Below are positions 51,968 to 60,075 of a DNA stretch of 64,000 nt, one piece after another. The stretch covers positions 2,542,001 through 2,606,000 of the forward strand of contig NZ_CP125854.1 in NCBI RefSeq assembly GCF_030169785.1, given 5' to 3'. The notes under the pieces were generated by a model. The model was not told the DNA's origin. It did not search any database and saw only the letters and a list, made by a program, of their open reading frames with translations. Source of the stretch: Bdellovibrio sp. 22V (lineage in GTDB: Bacteria; Bdellovibrionota; Bdellovibrionia; Bdellovibrionales; Bdellovibrionaceae). Numbering within the stretch: position 1 is the first letter of the stretch; each line of letters begins with the position of its first letter. Position numbers and translations under genes: made by a program.

Positions 51968-52153
51968 TTATACTTTGCCGGGATGACTTGGATTGCGATG
52001 AGTTTTTTCCATTTTATCGCCCAGATCGTGGACTTTCTGACCCGCCTTTTCAGCGCCCATATCAGAAATTTTTTTGCCGGCCTTTTCTAGGCTTTCACCG
52101 ACTTTGTCGGAAAAACCTTTCTTAGAAGATTGTGGTTTATTTGGGTTGGCCAT
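51968..52153 (-). CDS. Small hydrophilic protein of unknown function
   Basis: A 61-residue protein from ATG 52153 (strong AAGGAGGG upstream). It is rich in Lys, Gly, Ala, Asp and Ser, with three related amphipathic segments: FSDKVGESLEKAGKKISDMG, AEKAGQKVHDLGDKM and a basic tail. The KxG-type helical repeats look like those of stress or envelope-associated small proteins (CsbD- or MT0933-like), but no family is certain. Its leader holds a two-tier hairpin (GCAATTTC 52168-52175 with GAAATTGC 52215-52222; inner CTTTCA/TGAAAG). Confidence 0.6.
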   Translation of the reverse strand: MANPNKPQSSKKGFSDKVGESLEKAGKKISDMGAEKAGQKVHDLGDKMEKTHRNPSHPGKV

Positions 52154-52239
52154 AAGACCCTCCTTTTGCAATTTCCATTATGGCACTTTCAAAACTGAAA
52201 GAGCTTTCATCTGTGAAATTGCATAGGAAGGTCAGGACT

Positions 52240-55200
52240 TTACTCAAGGGCTTCGTTTCCGACCGCCGCAAAAGCTTGTTTTGTTTTCTCACGAACTTCG
52301 TCACGAGTCTTGAATTTATCCATCAATGAATAAACCACAGGAACCACGAACAAAGTCAAAGCCGTCGAAACGAACACGCCCCCGATCAAACAAATCGCCA
52401 TCGGACGCATTGTTTCCGAACCGGCGCCCGTCGCCGTCGCTGACGGAATCGCCGCTGCAATAGTCGCAATAGAAGTCATCAAGATCGGACGCAGACGAAT
52501 CGGGCACGCTTCAATCAAAGCTTTATCCGCGCCGCTCGTTCCACGGTCTCGCACCGTATTCGTAAACTCAATCAACAAGATCGAGTTCTTCTTCACGATA
52601 CCCATCAAAAGCAACAATCCGATCATCGAGAACATGTTCAAAGATTGTCCCGTGATCAGCAAGGCAAAGAAAGCCCCGCTAAAGCTGAACGGCAAGGCCA
52701 TCAAAATCGTGACAGGATCAATGAACGAGTTGAACTGACTCGCCAAAACCATGTACGCGATCACAAGACCCAACACCAATGCGAAGATCAAGCTTTGGAA
52801 AGACTCTTTAAACGTCTTCGAGCTTCCGCCTTGATCGATCATATAGCCCGGCTCTAGCATCTTTTTCGCCGTTTGTTCGACGTAAGCCATCGCCGCTTGT
52901 TGCGATACGCCCGGTTTCATATTCGCCGTCACCGTAATCGCACGTTGACGGTTTGAACGCGAGATCGACTGCAAGCTCGAACCCATCACTTCTTCCGTCA
53001 CGCGAGGAAGAGGAATCAAGTTGCCGCGACTGTTACCGACGAACAACGTTTTGATCTCGTCCATCGGATTGCCTTGATCGACAAGCTTCACTTTAATGTC
53101 GTAGCGATGTCCACCTTGGGGATACTCACCCACTTTGACGCCGCCGATAAGCGCATTCACTGTCGAGCCGATAGAAGTGATGCTTACACCGTGCTGGGCT
53201 GCCGAGATACGGTCTGGTTTTACTTGAATTTCTGGCATACCTAACAAGTAGTTAGAATCCACGTCCACCATCAAACCGCTTTTTTCCATCTCTTTCATCA
53301 TGTCTTGCGTGTACTTCGCAAGCTTATCCCAATCAGAACCCAAAATCGTAAACTCGATAGGATAGCCACGACCGCCCGAGAAACCTTGTTGCGACAAGTC
53401 CATCAAGACAGGGCGCACGTCAGGGATTTTCGCTAGTTCTTTACGCGCGACTTGCATGAATTCTTGTTGTGACAAAACTTTTCCAGATTCAGGGTCTTTG
53501 CCACGCTCGTGCTTTTCTTTCAAAGTCACGAACATCATCGTCGTGTTGGCGTCAGAGACACCGCCGCCAAAACCGCCGATCGCGGCATAAACCTGCTGCA
53601 CTTCAGGACGAGACATCAACCATTTTTCCGCCTGTTTCGTCTGAGCATCCGTGTATTGCAAAGACGTTCCCACCGGTAACATCAGACGAGCGATGAAGAT
53701 GCTTTGGTCTTGTGCCGGACTCATCTCTTTATTCAAGAATTTGATCGACACGAAAGAAATCAATACAAAAACAATCGAAGCGATCAAAACTTTCCAACGG
53801 TGCTGCAAAGATTTTCTTAACCATACGTCATAGGAAACTTTGAGTTGCTCCATGAACGCCTCAAACGCGCGGCCAATTTTCGTCGTTCTTTCACCGTGGT
53901 GAACAAAGCCCGCGCAACGCATCGGCGTGATTGTCAATGATTCGACCAGAGAAAGGAAAACCGCGATGGAGATCGTCACACCGAACTGCATGAAGAACTT
54001 ACCGATAATTCCCTTCATGAAGGCGACAGGAAGGAAGATCGCGATCACGGCCGCTGTTGCCGCCATCGCCGCGAATGAAATTTCCCGCGCCCCAAGAATC
54101 GCCGATTCAATACGGCCGCGCCCGTTTTCGTTATAACGGAAGATATTCTCCAGAACCATGATCGCATCGTCGACAACGATACCGATTGCTAAAGTCAAAC
54201 CCAGAAGAGTGAACGTATTCAGCGTATAACCCAGGAAGTACAAACCAATGAAGGCCCCAAGCAACGATGTCGGAATCGATAAAAGCACGTTGAAGGTCGC
54301 CGACCAGCTTCCCAAAAAGAGCCAACACACCAAGGACGTTAAGATCACGGCCAAGATCAAGTGTTTGTTCAACTCATGCACGGATTGTTCGATGAACTTC
54401 GTGCTGTCGAAGTTCACGTGAATCTGCATCCCCTCAGGCAACTGAGTTCGAATCTCTTTGATTTTTTCTTTCACCGCCGAGGCCACCGCCACCGCATTCG
54501 TACCACGCTGTTTACGAATACCTAAACCCAAGGCCGTCTGTCCGTTGAAACGCGACATTTTTGTGATCTTATCAAGACCCATGCTGGCATCGGCGACTTG
54601 CGAGATCTTCACCATGTTTGTCGGGTCCGCGACTGTCTGACCGGCACGGCGACTGATTACGATCGCACGGAATTCTTCTTCCGTCTTCGCCTCACCCAAA
54701 GTACGAACGTTGAAAGTCTTTTTGTCGGTTTCAATGTATCCGCCGGGAAGTTCGGAGTGCTCGTTCTTCACAGCGTCCATCACATCGTTGACGGAAATAT
54801 TATAGCGCAGAAGGTCCTTCGGGCGAACATGCACACGCATCACAGGATCCGTGTAACCACCCAAGAAGATATCCCCAACGCCTTCCACCGTTGTGAAACG
54901 GTCTTTCAAATAATCGCGCGCATAACGCATCAAAAATTCCGGATCGTCTTTGGCGTAAGTCAACGCAAGCCAAATAATCGGCTGGTCATCCGGATTGGTT
55001 TTCGAAAGAGTCGGAGGATCCACGTCGTCAGGAAGCAATCTTTGCGTCGCCGCGACTTTGGCTTGCACGTCTTGCAAAGCCACGTCGATGTTACGATCTA
55101 AATCGAATTCGACTGTGATTGTTGCGGAACCCGTTTTGCTGCTTGATTTGATGGATTGAATTCCCTCCACCGTCATCAAGGAGCTTTCAATAGGGTCTAC

Positions 55201-55389
55201 GACCTGCGTTTCCATCACCTCTGGCGCAGCTCCATCCAAAGTGACGCTGACGTTCACTGTTGGAAAGTCCACGTCAGGCAATTGACTGACGCCCATGCGC
55301 GAGAATGAAATCAGACCGAAAATCATCAGTCCAAACATCAACATCCACGCAAAAACGGGATTTTTAATCGAGATATCCGAGAGCTTCAT
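52240..55389 (-). CDS. RND-family efflux pump, inner-membrane transporter (AcrB/HAE1 type)
   Basis: A 1049-residue inner-membrane proton-drug antiporter: twelve hydrophobic segments in two halves, large periplasmic loops, MLMFGLMIFGLISFSRMGVSQLP at the N-terminus, the proton-relay aspartates in GIVVDDAIMVLEN and the second-half GIVKKNSILLIEF motif. The last ~25 residues are charged. Size and loops match the hydrophobe/amphiphile HAE1 class, not the metal CzcA class. Divergent from an operon with an outer-membrane TolC, but no membrane fusion protein gene lies in the window. Confidence 0.95.
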   Translation of the reverse strand: MKLSDISIKNPVFAWMLMFGLMIFGLISFSRMGVSQLPDVDFPTVNVSVTLDGAAPEVMETQVVDPIESSLMTVEGIQSIKSSSKTGSATITVEFDLDRNIDVALQDVQAKVAATQRLLPDDVDPPTLSKTNPDDQPIIWLALTYAKDDPEFLMRYARDYLKDRFTTVEGVGDIFLGGYTDPVMRVHVRPKDLLRYNISVNDVMDAVKNEHSELPGGYIETDKKTFNVRTLGEAKTEEEFRAIVISRRAGQTVADPTNMVKISQVADASMGLDKITKMSRFNGQTALGLGIRKQRGTNAVAVASAVKEKIKEIRTQLPEGMQIHVNFDSTKFIEQSVHELNKHLILAVILTSLVCWLFLGSWSATFNVLLSIPTSLLGAFIGLYFLGYTLNTFTLLGLTLAIGIVVDDAIMVLENIFRYNENGRGRIESAILGAREISFAAMAATAAVIAIFLPVAFMKGIIGKFFMQFGVTISIAVFLSLVESLTITPMRCAGFVHHGERTTKIGRAFEAFMEQLKVSYDVWLRKSLQHRWKVLIASIVFVLISFVSIKFLNKEMSPAQDQSIFIARLMLPVGTSLQYTDAQTKQAEKWLMSRPEVQQVYAAIGGFGGGVSDANTTMMFVTLKEKHERGKDPESGKVLSQQEFMQVARKELAKIPDVRPVLMDLSQQGFSGGRGYPIEFTILGSDWDKLAKYTQDMMKEMEKSGLMVDVDSNYLLGMPEIQVKPDRISAAQHGVSITSIGSTVNALIGGVKVGEYPQGGHRYDIKVKLVDQGNPMDEIKTLFVGNSRGNLIPLPRVTEEVMGSSLQSISRSNRQRAITVTANMKPGVSQQAAMAYVEQTAKKMLEPGYMIDQGGSSKTFKESFQSLIFALVLGLVIAYMVLASQFNSFIDPVTILMALPFSFSGAFFALLITGQSLNMFSMIGLLLLMGIVKKNSILLIEFTNTVRDRGTSGADKALIEACPIRLRPILMTSIATIAAAIPSATATGAGSETMRPMAICLIGGVFVSTALTLFVVPVVYSLMDKFKTRDEVREKTKQAFAAVGNEALE

Positions 55390-55526
55390 TTAACACCCCT
55401 CACAAAGTTCGCGGTCACTTTAGTGCAATCAGTGTAAATTAGTCATTACGATTTTCTTTCAACACATCGCTCTCAAAGCATTGAAATCAATAGATTTATT
55501 AGCCCCCCAAACCACCCCAAAGAGTG

Positions 55527-55555
55527 TTGACATGACTGCAGCCACCGACTATTCC
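55527..55555 (+). promoter_or_regulatory. Candidate sigma-70-type promoter of the outer-membrane operon
   Basis: TTGACA (55527-55532) matches the -35 consensus fully, with 17 bp to TATTCC (55550-55555) as a weak -10. It lies 47 bp upstream of ATG 55603. The -10 is only three of six bases, so confidence is modest. Confidence 0.4.
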
Positions 55556-55602
55556 TGACGCCGCATTTAAATGGCCTGTATTCAGAGACAAGGGGTGGGA
55601 AA

Positions 55603-56370
55603 ATGAAATGGTCGTTCCTTCTGGCTGTCACGCTTCTCTCAGCGGTATGCTCAGCTCAATCTTCCAAGACAAAAATCGCAGCTCCAGCACCGACTTTGCG
55701 TGAACAAGCTCTTGCGGAAAACGAAATCAAAGGCGAACAAAAAGCCGTTGCTTCGGATGCGCAAGTTTCGGGAATGCTGACTTTGCAAGACCCTCGCCCT
55801 GAAATTATCACGCGCTCTTGGAAATATTTCGCGGCTCTTTCCGCACAATCTTTCCAAGCAGAAGGCGTCACAAGCAAAGAAGGCGCCGGCACTTTTGATC
55901 TTGGCAAAAACAGTCAAACCGTGATGCCCGCTCTCGAGTTGGGCGTGATGAGCCCGTCTTTGCAGACTAAAGCGCTTCTTTGGAAACTTGGCGTGCGCGC
56001 GAAAGCAGGTTTTGCTTCGCAAGGCACTGACGTCACTTTGGACTCGGGCTTTAAGGTCGATGATGCTCGTTTGAACTCGACACTTTTTAGCGGCGGACTT
56101 CTTTTGAGCATGCAGTGGGAGCGTCTTGCTTGGTTGTCTTTGACGGTGTCTCCGCAAATGGGTTCTGTGAACTACACACAAACAAGTGCAAATGACTTTG
56201 CGACGTTCTCGAAACAAGCCGGTTTCAACTCGATCGGTTATGGCTTGGACATCGCTTTGACGAACAAGTGGTCTCTTTTTACAGAGTGGACTCAACGAGA
56301 TTTGAAGGACAACAAAGACATCGCACTTCAACGCGACAACTTTGAACTAGGAACTAAAGTCACATGGTAA
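55603..56370 (+). CDS. Outer-membrane beta-barrel protein
   Basis: A 255-residue protein with a signal peptide (1-19, ending CSAQS), an Ala/Glu-rich segment, and a C-terminal part of short alternating strands (about 75-255) such as MQWERLAWLSLTVSPQMG and ending in an aromatic Trp (GTKVTW), which suits an 8-stranded barrel. Its 3' end overlaps the TolC-like gene by 7 bp (shared ATGGTAA). Divergent from the RND pump; likely part of an envelope operon with the TolC and lipoprotein genes. Ligand unknown. Confidence 0.65.
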   Translation: MKWSFLLAVTLLSAVCSAQSSKTKIAAPAPTLREQALAENEIKGEQKAVASDAQVSGMLTLQDPRPEIITRSWKYFAALSAQSFQAEGVTSKEGAGTFDLGKNSQTVMPALELGVMSPSLQTKALLWKLGVRAKAGFASQGTDVTLDSGFKVDDARLNSTLFSGGLLLSMQWERLAWLSLTVSPQMGSVNYTQTSANDFATFSKQAGFNSIGYGLDIALTNKWSLFTEWTQRDLKDNKDIALQRDNFELGTKVTW

Positions 56371-57839
56371 AAACTTTTCTGATTCTTCTCAGTACGACAG
56401 CAATACAGGGAGCGTGGGCGCAAGCACCGGCTCCGAAGGAAATTACTTTGAACCAAAGAACCGTCGCGGAGCTTGTTTTGAAACAAGGCCCGCGCACGAA
56501 AGAAGTGAACTTGCGCTACCAGCAGTTCCGCTTGGACCCGGTTTTGGTACTTGCAAACTATGACTGGAATCTCACGGCGGAAACGGGTTTTGAATACGAT
56601 AAATCCGCCAGCATTCTGACATCGTCCAGCCAAAACACCGCGAAATACGAGCGCTACAGAACAACGGTTCTTTTGGAAAAACCTTTCACGACGGGAACAA
56701 CGTTGGGATTGGAATTGAGCCGCTTGTCGCAAAAGGTAGAGCTTGACGGATTTTCTTCCAATCCTCCGCCGTCCCAACAAACTCTCGACAGCGCAGGCAT
56801 TCTTCTTGAGCAAGCCCTTCTTGGCAACTTCTTCGGGGTCGCTGACCGTGGCACTGTGAATGCGGCAGAGTTGACTTATCAAGCGAATAACATCGCTCGC
56901 GCCAATGAACTTGAGGACGTGGTTCTTGAAGCGATTCGTCAGTTCTGGAACACTTATGTTGCACAAGAAAACTTTAAAGAGGCCGTCAACTCTCGCGATC
57001 GTTACAAAAAACTCGTCGATGCGGTGAAAAGAAAAACTTCTTTAGGTTATTCTAATCCGGGCGATCTTCCTCAGGTTCAAGCAGAGTTTGAAACGCGTGA
57101 ACAAAAAGTAAAAACCGCTTCAGCGGAGTACTTGGCAAGTGTTGAAGACCTTGTGACGTTTTTGGCTTTAGAACCAGGCACGGAAATCCGTTTCGACGTT
57201 CCTAAAGAAATTCCGCCGGTACCGAAGCTCACTCCCAAAAAAGTGGAAGAGCTGCGCGTGATCCGTGCGCAAAAACTCAAAGTCGAAGCAGCGAAAGAAT
57301 CTTTGGATGCCGCAGAGTCCTTGAGCTATCCGACATTGAATTTTGTCGGCCGCATGTACACTTCCGGCGTGGATGAAGATTCCGAAAGTTCTTACTCGGA
57401 ATTGGCTTCAGGCACGCGTCCGAAATACTATGCAGGCTTGCGCTTCCAATACAACTTTGGATCTGACGTCCAAAACGAAACAGTGATCAATAAAAAGCTC
57501 ACCAAAGATTTGGAAGAAACGCGTTTGCAATTGGGTTTAAATCAGGCCAACGACGTTGAAAACCAATCACAAAGAAATGTGCAGTCCACTTATGCCGTGG
57601 CTGTAAGCGCGGAAAAACAAAAAAGCTTCCGTGAAAAAGCGGCGCAAGAATTGACTCGCTCTTACAATCAAGGACGTACGGACATTTCAATTTTGATTAC
57701 AGCATTAAATAATTTCTTCGACTCTGAAGTCCAATTCAGCCGCGCGATCGGTAACTATGCGATCGCTTTGAATGAATGGGCCGCCGCACGAGACGAATTG
57801 ATTCCTGACGACGCGTCAGTAGATTACGAAAAGAAATAG
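56364..57839 (+). CDS. TolC-family outer-membrane efflux protein
   Basis: A 491-residue outer-membrane channel with a signal peptide (ending GAWAQA) and two TolC-like repeats of long helices and short barrel strands (for example SRDRYKKLVDAVKRKTSLGYSNPGDLPQVQAEFETREQKV and RSYNQGRTDISILITALNNFFDSEVQFSRAIGNYAIALNEW). It overlaps the preceding barrel gene. Together with the RND protein it would make an efflux route if a fusion protein from elsewhere joins them. TolC proteins also serve type I secretion. Confidence 0.9.
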   Translation: MVKTFLILLSTTAIQGAWAQAPAPKEITLNQRTVAELVLKQGPRTKEVNLRYQQFRLDPVLVLANYDWNLTAETGFEYDKSASILTSSSQNTAKYERYRTTVLLEKPFTTGTTLGLELSRLSQKVELDGFSSNPPPSQQTLDSAGILLEQALLGNFFGVADRGTVNAAELTYQANNIARANELEDVVLEAIRQFWNTYVAQENFKEAVNSRDRYKKLVDAVKRKTSLGYSNPGDLPQVQAEFETREQKVKTASAEYLASVEDLVTFLALEPGTEIRFDVPKEIPPVPKLTPKKVEELRVIRAQKLKVEAAKESLDAAESLSYPTLNFVGRMYTSGVDEDSESSYSELASGTRPKYYAGLRFQYNFGSDVQNETVINKKLTKDLEETRLQLGLNQANDVENQSQRNVQSTYAVAVSAEKQKSFREKAAQELTRSYNQGRTDISILITALNNFFDSEVQFSRAIGNYAIALNEWAAARDELIPDDASVDYEKK

Positions 57840-57851
57840 AGGGGAGTTCCC

Positions 57852-58754
57852 ATGTTTAAAAAACTCATTCTAGCAACAGCTCTTATCGGTCTTGTTGGTT
57901 GTGCTTTTGACAAGGACAACGACGCAAATAACGCTGCGGAATTGGCAGACCGCCAAAGACAGCTGAGCTCTTACAGCCGCGTTGTTGGTTTTTACACAGG
58001 TAAATTGACGACATCCACAACTCAGCAAGATGTTGAATTGCGTCTTTTCACTTTGGAAAGCGAAGCCGGCACAAACGCAAACGGTGACGATCGCTACCGC
58101 ATCGTTCTTCGTGGTAACTACAAAAAAATCAATCCGGTAGGACCTGGTTACAACTTCAAAGCCCGTTACATTCCTGAGACTGGCGAGTTGATCCTGACAA
58201 ACGAAGCGACGACTTTGTCTGCCGATGACATTCACACGGTGAATGCCAAAGTATTCGGTCAAAAAATCGTTGGTGAAGCAAAGTCCATTTCCGGCGTGAT
58301 TGGCGTCCTTGAGATGACGATGTCGTCTTCTCAATCTACGAAACCGGGCAACAACGAAGAAAACGAATACTACGAAAGACTTTACCGCGAATACAAAGCG
58401 ATTGAAGGCGTTTACACTGGCGAAAATATCTTCAACGGTAAAGCCACGTATCGCATGACTGTAAAGCTTGAGGCGATCAAAGTGAACACGGGATCCCGCG
58501 CGGTTCCACAAATTGTGGGTGAGTTCACTCGTCAAGACGATCCGAATGGTTCTTTGACTTTGAATCTTTCCGCGGTTTACCAGCCCGAATTGACTCCAGC
58601 AGTTCTTAACTTGACTGGCAAACCTCGTTACAACACGTCGACTCCGTACGAAGCGTCTTTCGATGGCGTTATCGTGAATGGCGAATACACGGGTTCTTGG
58701 AAAACAAACATTCAAGGCTTCAAAGGCAACTTCACGCTTAAAAAAGCGAACTAG
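57852..58754 (+). CDS. Lipoprotein of unknown function in the TolC operon
   Basis: A 300-residue lipoprotein (lipobox LVGC, C17). The mature part has two similar halves, each with a Y..V.G.YTG..... strand motif (VVGFYTGKLTTS, EGVYTGENIFNGKATYRMTV), suggesting an internal duplication of a beta-rich domain. It lies 12 bp after the TolC-like gene and ends in a strong terminator. No family is recognised; a partner of the outer-membrane proteins is plausible. Confidence 0.65.
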   Translation: MFKKLILATALIGLVGCAFDKDNDANNAAELADRQRQLSSYSRVVGFYTGKLTTSTTQQDVELRLFTLESEAGTNANGDDRYRIVLRGNYKKINPVGPGYNFKARYIPETGELILTNEATTLSADDIHTVNAKVFGQKIVGEAKSISGVIGVLEMTMSSSQSTKPGNNEENEYYERLYREYKAIEGVYTGENIFNGKATYRMTVKLEAIKVNTGSRAVPQIVGEFTRQDDPNGSLTLNLSAVYQPELTPAVLNLTGKPRYNTSTPYEASFDGVIVNGEYTGSWKTNIQGFKGNFTLKKAN

Positions 58755-58776
58755 TCTGAAGACTATTTAGGCCGTC

Positions 58777-58811
58777 AAAAAACCCAAGCGGTGATCCTGC
58801 TTGGGTTTTTT
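58777..58811 (+). terminator. Intrinsic terminator after the TolC/lipoprotein operon
   Basis: AAAAAACCCAAGC (58777-58789) and GCTTGGGTTTTTT (58799-58811) are perfect complements around a 9-nt loop, with a T-run at the plus-strand end, 22 bp after the lipoprotein stop. Confidence 0.9.
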
Positions 58812-58874
58812 ATTTTCTAGGACCTCTCACTATTTATTTCCCCCAAACGCGGAAATTTACTTCATAATAGCCGA

Positions 58875-59597
58875 ATGAAAACACTCTCCACACTTTTCGC
58901 TTTTTTGATGACGGCTCTTCCCGCCTTCGCTCAAGACTGGCGTACGGCGACAAGAGAAAGTGCGGGCCTTGCACCCGATCCAGCGACTGAAAAACAAGCT
59001 GTGGTGCAAGTCTATGCCGCTCGCACTGTGAGTTGGCGCGGTTATTTCGCCGTGCACTCGTGGATCGCAACCAAAGCCAAAGATGCCACCGAATACACGA
59101 CCTATCATGTAATCGGCTGGCGCGTGAATCGCGGCCTTGAAGCCGTTGTTATTCAAAACGACATTCCCGACAGACACTGGTTCGGTGCGAAACCGGAACT
59201 TATCGAAGACGTGCGTGGTGAAGCTGCGGAAAAGGCGATTCCGCAAATTAACGAACTCGCACGCAATTACGCTTATAAAGGCACTTACCGCGCGTATCCG
59301 GGACCGAACAGCAATACGTTCATCTCGCACATCATCCGCAACGTCCCCGAACTCACAGTCGAGCTGCCACCCCACGCTATCGGGAAAGATTGGATTAACC
59401 AAGCCGATGTCGTAGGATGGAGTGAATCCGGAACCGGCGTGCAATTTTCACTGCTGGGTCTATTCGGTTTTACGGTCGGCTTGAACGAAGGTATCGAAGT
59501 GAATCTTTTGGGATTGAACTTTGGTGTCGACTTTCTAAGTCCGGCTTTAAAATTGCCGATGGTCGGCCGCGTAGGAATGAAAGATAAAGCGTTTTAA
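58875..59597 (+). CDS. DUF3750 exported protein
   Basis: A 240-residue protein with a signal peptide (1-19, ending AFA) and the DUF3750 pattern: VQVYAARTVSWRGYFAVHSWIATK, YHVIGWRVNRG, then YRAYPGPNSNTFISHIIR, which resembles an active-site-like Asn-Thr-Phe segment, and LGLFGFTVGLNEGIE near the end. Function of DUF3750 is not established. GAATG-type start lies 9 bp upstream of the next gene's stop-free gap. Confidence 0.75.
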   Translation: MKTLSTLFAFLMTALPAFAQDWRTATRESAGLAPDPATEKQAVVQVYAARTVSWRGYFAVHSWIATKAKDATEYTTYHVIGWRVNRGLEAVVIQNDIPDRHWFGAKPELIEDVRGEAAEKAIPQINELARNYAYKGTYRAYPGPNSNTFISHIIRNVPELTVELPPHAIGKDWINQADVVGWSESGTGVQFSLLGLFGFTVGLNEGIEVNLLGLNFGVDFLSPALKLPMVGRVGMKDKAF

Positions 59598-59606
59598 AAG
59601 GATCTT

Positions 59607-60035
59607 ATGAAAGACAGCATCGAGTTAAGCATCAATGTCAGAGCCACCGCCGCTGAAATTTGGGGCGCTCTTACCGATAGTGACGAACTGGAAAACTGGT
59701 GGAGCGAAGACGTGAAACTCGAAGCCAAAGTCGGAGGCGCCTTTCGCGAAGCGTGGGAAGACGATGAGGGCGGCAAGCAGCTCGCTTCCGGCAAAGTGAT
59801 CTCTGTGACCGCGAAAAAATCTATTATCTTTTCATGGCGTGAAAAAGACTGGCCTGCGGGAGTGCAAACGCAATGTGCCTTCTTAATTGAAGATCAAGGC
59901 AAAGAAAGAACCCTCACAGTGAAACACGAGGGCTGGAATGCACTTCCAGAAAACAAACGCGGCCAACTCATTAAAGATTTCACTGTGGGCTGGAAATATC
60001 ATCTTAAAGAACTCAAAGCGTATCTTGATGACTAG
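59607..60035 (+). CDS. SRPBCC-fold (AHSA1-like) protein
   Basis: A 142-residue single-domain protein of the START/SRPBCC superfamily: IELSINVRATAAEIWGALTDSDELENWWSEDVKL, then VGGAFREAWEDDEGG, ISVTAKKSIIFSWREKDW and TVKHEGWNALPE, ending FTVGWKYHLKELKAYLDD. AHSA1-like proteins bind small hydrophobic ligands or act as chaperone co-factors; ligand here unknown. It lies 9 bp after the DUF3750 gene and is followed by a hairpin terminator. Confidence 0.85.
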   Translation: MKDSIELSINVRATAAEIWGALTDSDELENWWSEDVKLEAKVGGAFREAWEDDEGGKQLASGKVISVTAKKSIIFSWREKDWPAGVQTQCAFLIEDQGKERTLTVKHEGWNALPENKRGQLIKDFTVGWKYHLKELKAYLDD

Positions 60036-60041
60036 GACACC

Positions 60042-60075
60042 AAGGCAGCCCTAACTGCCTTTGCTTTTCTTTTCA
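60042..60075 (+). terminator. Terminator between convergent SRPBCC and ABC-F genes
   Basis: AAGGCAG (60042-60048) and CTGCCTT (60055-60061) form a 7-bp stem with a 6-nt loop followed by TGCTTTTCTTTT, 7 bp after the SRPBCC stop. It overlaps the stop codon of the minus-strand ABC-F gene. Confidence 0.55.

Noticed and set aside
55651-56331. Antisense frame opposite the outer-membrane barrel gene
   Set aside because: No start signals or family; the sense strand has a signal peptide and overlaps TolC.
57870-58715. Long open frame antisense to the lipoprotein gene
   Set aside because: Composition (Arg, Val, Phe, Cys rich) is typical of antisense frames; the sense frame has a lipobox and terminator.
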